This document shows, one piece after another, positions 20,977 through 23,572 of a stretch of DNA of 23,572 bases. The notes below the pieces were generated by a model. The model was not told where the DNA came from. It was given only the letters and a program-made list of their open reading frames with translations, and made no database searches. The position numbers and the translations under genes were made by a program. Numbering within the stretch: the stretch's first letter is position 1; the number at the start of each line of letters is the position of its first letter. Source of the stretch: Mnemiopsis leidyi (lineage: Eukaryota; Ctenophora; Tentaculata; Lobata; Bolinopsidae); assembly GCA_000226015.1 (NCBI GenBank), contig JH152843.1, positions 154,266-177,837 on the forward strand. The letters run 5' to 3'.

Positions 20977-23224
20977 GTATATCATCCCTTGGTCTTATAT
21001 GGTTGTTTAGTAAAATGAAAATGGAAAAACTTGTTTATGTTATGGGCAATTTTTCAATTCTAAAATAATCACTAAAATAGAAGATCTTATATATTGTCTT
21101 GCTGCACGATGGAAAAACTGAAAACAATATTAATGATAGAAGATTGCTGTCAAATCCAAATATTATACGGTCATGATGCCTGGAGGAAAAATAAATTAAT
21201 TAAATTTGACAAAACTAAGTGTCGACCGAATATCCGGTCCAGCTTGGTTGGGTCCGGTAACAAGTTGATTTTTTTCACTGAATACTACATCAGGAAAATT
21301 AGATTTTTGAGTTACAACATTCGAAATTTTGCGTTCAACTCAAAATTTGATCCACCTGGTATTTGTGTGCTCTGCCTGCAAATGAGAAAACTGCATGCGA
21401 TCTTGAATAAGACTATTTTTGGGCCAGAACAACAAAACAGGTCCAAGAATCCATGATAAGGTATCATAAAGAATCTCACACAATGGATTCTTCATGAAGA
21501 AACCGGCTATAGGAAACCTCGCCTAGGGTTTGCAATGGGGCCCTTTACAATTAATTAAGATACCTACGTTTAAATTTGTAAAAATTAAGGCAAGAAAACG
21601 GCGTTTTCAAGAAGTAAGGAACCTGTAGCCTATTATAATACGACATGCTTAAAATTCTTCTGAATAGGACCTTGCTGCTTCTACTGCTTTTAAAGTTATT
21701 TGCAATGATTCTTTATGCAGAAAAAGCGCTGCTGGGAGTTAGACTCACAAGAAAAACTTGTAACCAAAGACTAAATTTGGAGAGAGTTATGAACATATGT
21801 ACCGTGCTTGGCTTTGGGCCAAAATTTCTCGTTTCCTTCTCCAAAATGGAGGGAAAATGCACCAAATCGTTAAAAATTCGTGAGATCGTGTTTTGTTCTG
21901 CCGCAAAATTTCGCTACAGTTCTAAGATCAACATATATTAGTCGTGAATGATTGTATCAGCTGATTCCCTTCAATTCTCTTGAGATCTGTTTACTTCAGT
22001 TCACGTTTAAAAACGTTGCAAAGTTTTCTATTCCTCTACCGTGTAGGTGTTTAACTTTGCATCCTGTCTATTTTCTAGGCTAGGCAGATATACAATATAC
22101 ATGGTATAATTTCATTGTAAAGTTATTAGTATGGTCAAAGCATAGATATGCAGCAAATTGAAGTAACCGTTAGTTAACCATTTTCTTTATTAACTAAGTA
22201 CAGATACCTGAATACATGTTACTAACTAAAGCTTGGTAAGCAAACGTAATGAACTATGCGGTTAACATGTAAATCATCTACAAATAGTTTGAATCAATGT
22301 TGGATTTAAATGCATTTAAATATGCATCGCAAACATACTTTTAGGGAACCCATTGAGTCACAACTTTTAAGGAACGTTTTCCGTTATGCTCAAGTTGATG
22401 AAAATATTCGATTCTATCACCATTCGCCTTAGATGCTTGGCTTTGAATCTGTATCGAGGTATCAGTCCATAAACGTTTAGTTATTATGAGTACAACATAT
22501 ATAATAAGTTACCTGTATAGGTTTCCTCTCTCTAGTACTAAGATACTCTTGATATTCTGCGTAGAGTTTATCAAAAAGGGTAATCCTATCCTGAATGTAA
22601 CTGGGCCACGGAGACAATTCGCCGGTACCACCTCCACCACCACCGCCACCTGATCATTATGTGTATGTTAGTGGATGGCAATTGGTAAAGTTTTTCAACG
22701 CTACAAATATAACAAATTTATTGAGGATGAAACAGAAGAGCCATATGTAATGTTTGAAAATATAAATCCCGGTAGCCACAACTGGAGTTTCACCTCAACA
22801 TGTAGGACATGACATTTTCTGGTGTTGGTTCATAGTTCATGCAAGGTATTTTTCATAGTATCATACTGATTAATATATCATACATTCTATAATACAATAC
22901 AACATAAATTATATAACCTTTTTTCTTATCCTTCTTTTTATTTCCTTTCTGATTTGCTGCCTGTTGTTTCTTCTCTATCCTAAAAATTTGCGAAATAACT
23001 GATTTAATTATAAGACGGTAATCGACCAATAAATAAGATTGACCAATCAATATGCAGCGACGCTGTCATATGGTTCATTTACTTATTAAATCTTTACTTT
23101 TACATGAGGAAGAGGCTCCTTTTTGATGTCATTTGAGTTAAAAACAAGTGACGCTTGCTTAAAAGTACTTAAAAAATTTTACTTACTTCATCTCGGCCAT
23201 GTCTTCAGTTATTTCTGTGGCCAT
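13085..23224 (-). CDS. TARS1: Cytosolic threonyl-tRNA synthetase, 18 coding exons
   Basis: Charges tRNA-Thr with threonine. Exons in transcript order: 23187-23224, 22918-22979, 22513-22649, 20560-20670, 20113-20322, 19807-19902, 19425-19583, 19135-19285, 18785-18888, 18074-18160, 17786-17921, 17041-17206, 16813-16943, 16190-16295, 15491-15638, 15135-15238, 14771-14856, 13085-13203. All introns are GT-AG and every junction keeps frame. The sum is 2151 nt, or 716 residues plus stop, close to the roughly 720 of animal TARS1. Order: Lys-rich tail, TGS, editing domain, class II catalytic core, anticodon-binding domain. I chose the start at MATEITEDM because it gives a typical cytosolic N-terminus. 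The frame also stays open upstream to ATGs at 23299 and 23374. Exon 2 has a weak donor (GTTATA). Intron 17 holds the N gap. Many introns carry tandem repeats, some covering splice sites. Confidence 0.95.
13191..13742. repeat. 29-bp minisatellite carrying the 3' splice site of the last ThrRS exon
   Basis: Eighteen copies of GATGATTTGAC in near-perfect 29-bp units, with a few one-base variants and a 10-N gap at 13468-13477. On the minus strand each unit reads AAATCATCCACACAG then GAACAGTTAACGT, that is, the intron 17 acceptor and the first 13 bases of exon 18. The last unit is the functional splice site at 13203/13204. Confidence 0.97.
13468..13477. other. 10-N assembly gap
   Basis: Ten Ns interrupt the 29-bp array. 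Units on either side carry one-base indels, so the real copy number is unknown and may be larger. Confidence 0.99.
13871..14030. repeat. TTACTAGG-type tandem repeat in ThrRS intron 17
   Basis: Irregular array of (G)TTACTAG and GTAACTAG 8-mers, with a higher-order unit GGGTACAGAGTGTAGTTACT seen about four times. It is intronic and does not touch an exon. Confidence 0.85.
14343..14605. mobile_element. MITE-like element with inverted ends and 6-bp target duplication
   Basis: A 251-bp unit (14349-14599) begins GGGGGGGGTAAG-ATGACCA and ends TGGTCA-GTGC-CTTACCCCCCCCCCCC, so the ends are imperfect inverted repeats. It is flanked by the direct repeat AAATTA at 14343-14348 and 14600-14605. The interior has three to four diverged units with TTGACCATTGACCATGG facing TCATGGTCATGGTCA, so it is internally palindromic. 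No coding capacity. It would be a non-autonomous DNA transposon, family unknown. Confidence 0.6.
14985..15131. repeat. 38-bp repeat with palindrome CAGTTCGAACTG beside the exon 16 donor
   Basis: Four copies of the perfect palindrome at 14996, 15040, 15078 and 15116, spaced 44, 38 and 38 bases, joined by AT-rich linkers. On the minus strand the copy nearest exon 16 begins four bases inside the intron after its GT donor. Confidence 0.9.
15276..15458. repeat. 13-bp repeat in ThrRS intron 15
   Basis: About twelve units of GAGTAACAACTTG or GAGTAACAACTCG, with 16-bp variants containing an extra AAC. They fill most of the intron between exons 15 and 16. They keep several minus-strand frames open, which gives spurious open frames. 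Confidence 0.9.
15491..18888 (-). CDS. TARS1: ThrRS exons 9-15: class II catalytic core
   Basis: Motif 1 lies in exon 10 ([13 protein letters not shown]). Exon 11 has MNCPGHC with the first zinc ligand Cys408. Exon 12 has motif 2 ([19 protein letters not shown]) and DDAH with the second ligand His459. Exon 13 carries [14 protein letters not shown]. Exon 14 has [12 protein letters not shown]. Exon 15 holds motif 3 with the third zinc ligand His584 ([12 protein letters not shown]). All zinc and ATP-site residues that I can check are present, so the enzyme should be active. Confidence 0.94.
15665..15893. repeat. 24-bp minisatellite in ThrRS intron 14
   Basis: About nine units built on TTGTTAGGTTGGGAAATA. 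The period of 24 is a multiple of three, which explains the long periodic open frames on the plus strand here. On the minus strand each unit contains CCTAAC, which resembles a branch point, and the array lies about 30 bases from the exon 15 acceptor. Confidence 0.95.
15990..16198. repeat. 57-59 bp repeat carrying copies of the exon 14 donor
   Basis: Four copies with periods 57, 59 and 57. On the minus strand each contains ATTAGGTAAAACACC, with donor positions at 16017, 16074, 16133 and 16190. The last is the true exon 14 boundary (CCC ATT AG then GTAAAA). The units also share CAGCAGTATTTACATAAAG. Confidence 0.95.
16305..16410. repeat. 15-bp repeat upstream of the exon 14 acceptor
   Basis: About eight degenerate units of GTGTTAGTGGGAGA. 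On the minus strand they read CTCTCCCACTAACAC, combining a pyrimidine tract with the branch-point-like ACTAAC, and lie directly upstream of the exon 14 acceptor at 16295/16296. Confidence 0.88.
16480..16812. repeat. Degenerate 28-36 bp repeat carrying the exon 13 donor core
   Basis: About ten units of the form AAACACTGACC(A)CCCCTAAAACCGGTAAA with variable C runs, including a long C run near 16763-16778. On the minus strand most units contain GGTCAGT, the same seven bases as the true exon 13 donor (CCTG then GTCAGT, boundary 16812/16813). Confidence 0.88.
17991..18071. repeat. 39-bp tandem duplication next to the exon 10 donor
   Basis: Two identical copies starting at 17991 and 18030 (AGGTGCTTTGAACCTTGTGA in each). 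On the minus strand the first copy begins three bases into intron 10, directly after the GT of the donor. Confidence 0.93.
18456..18549. repeat. 45-bp tandem duplication in ThrRS intron 9
   Basis: Two identical copies starting at 18456 and 18501 (GTTGTAGTGTCGCATATTGA in each), plus the first four bases of a third. Mid-intron, away from splice sites. Confidence 0.95.
18889..18934. repeat. 14-bp repeat forming serial 3' splice sites before exon 9
   Basis: On the minus strand CCCCTCTTTTTCAG occurs twice, followed by CCCCTTTTTTGCAG, which abuts exon 9. Including a CACACAG at the far end, four CAG acceptors lie exactly 14 bases apart, three with strong pyrimidine tracts. The authentic site is the one at 18888/18889, because it alone keeps frame with exon 8. 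Confidence 0.95.
19135..23224 (-). CDS. TARS1: ThrRS exons 1-8: N-terminal tail, TGS and editing domains
   Basis: Exon 2 is almost entirely Lys/Gln-rich ([18 protein letters not shown]), a polybasic tail typical of eukaryotic synthetases. Exon 3 opens with a run of eight glycines before ELSPWPSYI, the animal TARS1 linker helix. The TGS domain runs from ITLPDGK (residue 80) to about 140 across exons 4-5. The editing domain keeps its metal/hydrolysis motif HSTAH at 150-154 and the later CRGPH at 256-260. Both halves are therefore intact, and mischarged Ser-tRNA-Thr clearance is expected. Confidence 0.93.
20004..20058. repeat. About 19-bp imperfect triplication in ThrRS intron 5
   Basis: Three diverged copies of GGATACAAGTTATTGCACA-like sequence (ACAAGTAATTACACAGG, ACAAATTATTTCACAGG, ACAAGTTATTGCACAG). 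Intronic; no function seen. Confidence 0.8.
20671..22512. other. TARS1: ThrRS intron 3, the longest intron
   Basis: This 1.8-kb intron holds the AT microsatellite near 20930-20980. Two plus-strand open frames (21094-21456 and 21645-21941) have no recognisable domain, so I do not call genes. A 10-bp inverted repeat (AAGAATCCAT 21445-21454 with ATGGATTCTT 21483-21492) encloses a smaller hairpin. Nothing else is identifiable. Confidence 0.6.
20912..21000. repeat. AT microsatellite flanked by a direct repeat of about 20 bp
   Basis: A TA array with three TG/CA interruptions spans about 20929-20980. It is flanked on both sides by TATCATCCCTYGGTCTTATA, which differs by one base between copies. This looks like a slippage product or an insertion with flanking duplication. 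Confidence 0.85.
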
Positions 23225-23305
23225 ACTTCTCCTAGCAACACAAATGTATTGAGACTTTATACAGCGGCTTAACGAGGTTTTCAATCGGCTAATGAACATA
23301 CATTG
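23187..23305 (-). CDS. TARS1: Alternative ThrRS first exon with presequence-like extension
   Basis: The ThrRS frame stays open upstream of the cytosolic ATG (23224). Starting at ATG 23299 it adds 25 residues (MFISRLKTSLSRCIKSQYIC then VARRS) with seven basic and no acidic residues and an amphipathic spacing of Phe, Ile and Leu, as in mitochondrial presequences. An acceptor-like CTTCAATTTCAG ends at 23306, so a transcript could begin with CAATG. That first ATG opens a four-codon uORF (M-Y-V-H-stop) overlapping the presequence start. This suggests one gene for both cytosolic and mitochondrial ThrRS, which remains an inference. Confidence 0.45.
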
Positions 23306-23572
23306 CTGAAATTGAAGACTTTTTAAGTTTTTAGGCCTGAGAAGCTTATATTTTATATCGAATGTGTTGAACAAGAAGGTTCAGATGATTGTGCACGAGT
23401 GAGAAGAGTTAATGGAAGCTTAAATTAAATTAAAAAACAAAAACGATTTACTGACAGATGCAAAAGAGAAAGAGAAACTCAAGAGGTAAGGACACAAGAG
23501 GTAAGTGGTCGTTTTTGCCATAGATGCTCATAAAGTGCTAGTACTTGAATCCTCTGAAGTTACAGCAAAAGG
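23306..23572. other. Region upstream of the ThrRS gene
   Basis: It contains a minus-strand TATAAAA at about 23350-23356 and the acceptor-like sequence ending at 23306. Another in-frame ATG occurs at 23374. I cannot decide between a TATA-driven start within about 60 bases and a 5' UTR intron. No other gene is seen to the window end. Confidence 0.4.

Noticed and set aside
21094..21941. Two plus-strand open frames in ThrRS intron 3 (120 and 98 codons)
   Set aside because: No recognisable domain or promoter; AT-rich intron sequence can stay open for this length. A transposon remnant is possible but not supported.

Overview
The window is nuclear DNA of an invertebrate-type animal. Four protein-coding genes can be read. 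They have GT-AG introns, metazoan domain architectures (a kinesin-3 ending in a CAP-Gly domain, a secreted EGF/Ig-like protein) and a UGA-decoded selenoprotein. I cannot name the phylum. The intergenic DNA is AT-rich and full of micro- and minisatellites, and one 10-N assembly gap lies at 13468-13477.

Layout. 1-1011: a long GT microsatellite, an 81-bp tandem duplication and a 3' splice site just before a start codon. 1025-6603 (+): a KIF13-like kinesin-3, nearly all in one 5-kb exon, with one intron inside the CAP-Gly domain. 7431-9479 (-): an intronless secreted protein with about ten EGF-like modules and two cysteine-free Ig-like modules, convergent with the kinesin. 9688-9816 (+): a tiny possible transcription unit. 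10404-11808 (-): selenoprotein F in three coding exons, with an in-frame TGA for selenocysteine and a candidate SECIS element in the 3' UTR. 13085-23224 (-): cytosolic threonyl-tRNA synthetase in 18 coding exons that join into a 716-residue protein, with an in-frame N-terminal extension that looks like a mitochondrial presequence. The four genes are housekeeping or secretory functions with no pathway link that I can see.

The most unusual feature is the set of tandem repeats. In the ThrRS gene several minisatellites contain or touch splice sites. Eighteen 29-bp units each carry a copy of the 3' splice site of the last exon. Four 57-59 bp units carry the exon 14 donor, a degenerate array carries the core of the exon 13 donor, and 14-bp units repeat the exon 9 acceptor. 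The SELENOF start region shows the same pattern, with the start codon and an acceptor-like sequence repeated three times. A 251-bp MITE-like element with terminal inverted repeats and a 6-bp target duplication lies in ThrRS intron 17. All exon models come from reading the sequence and from family similarity; no transcript data were available.
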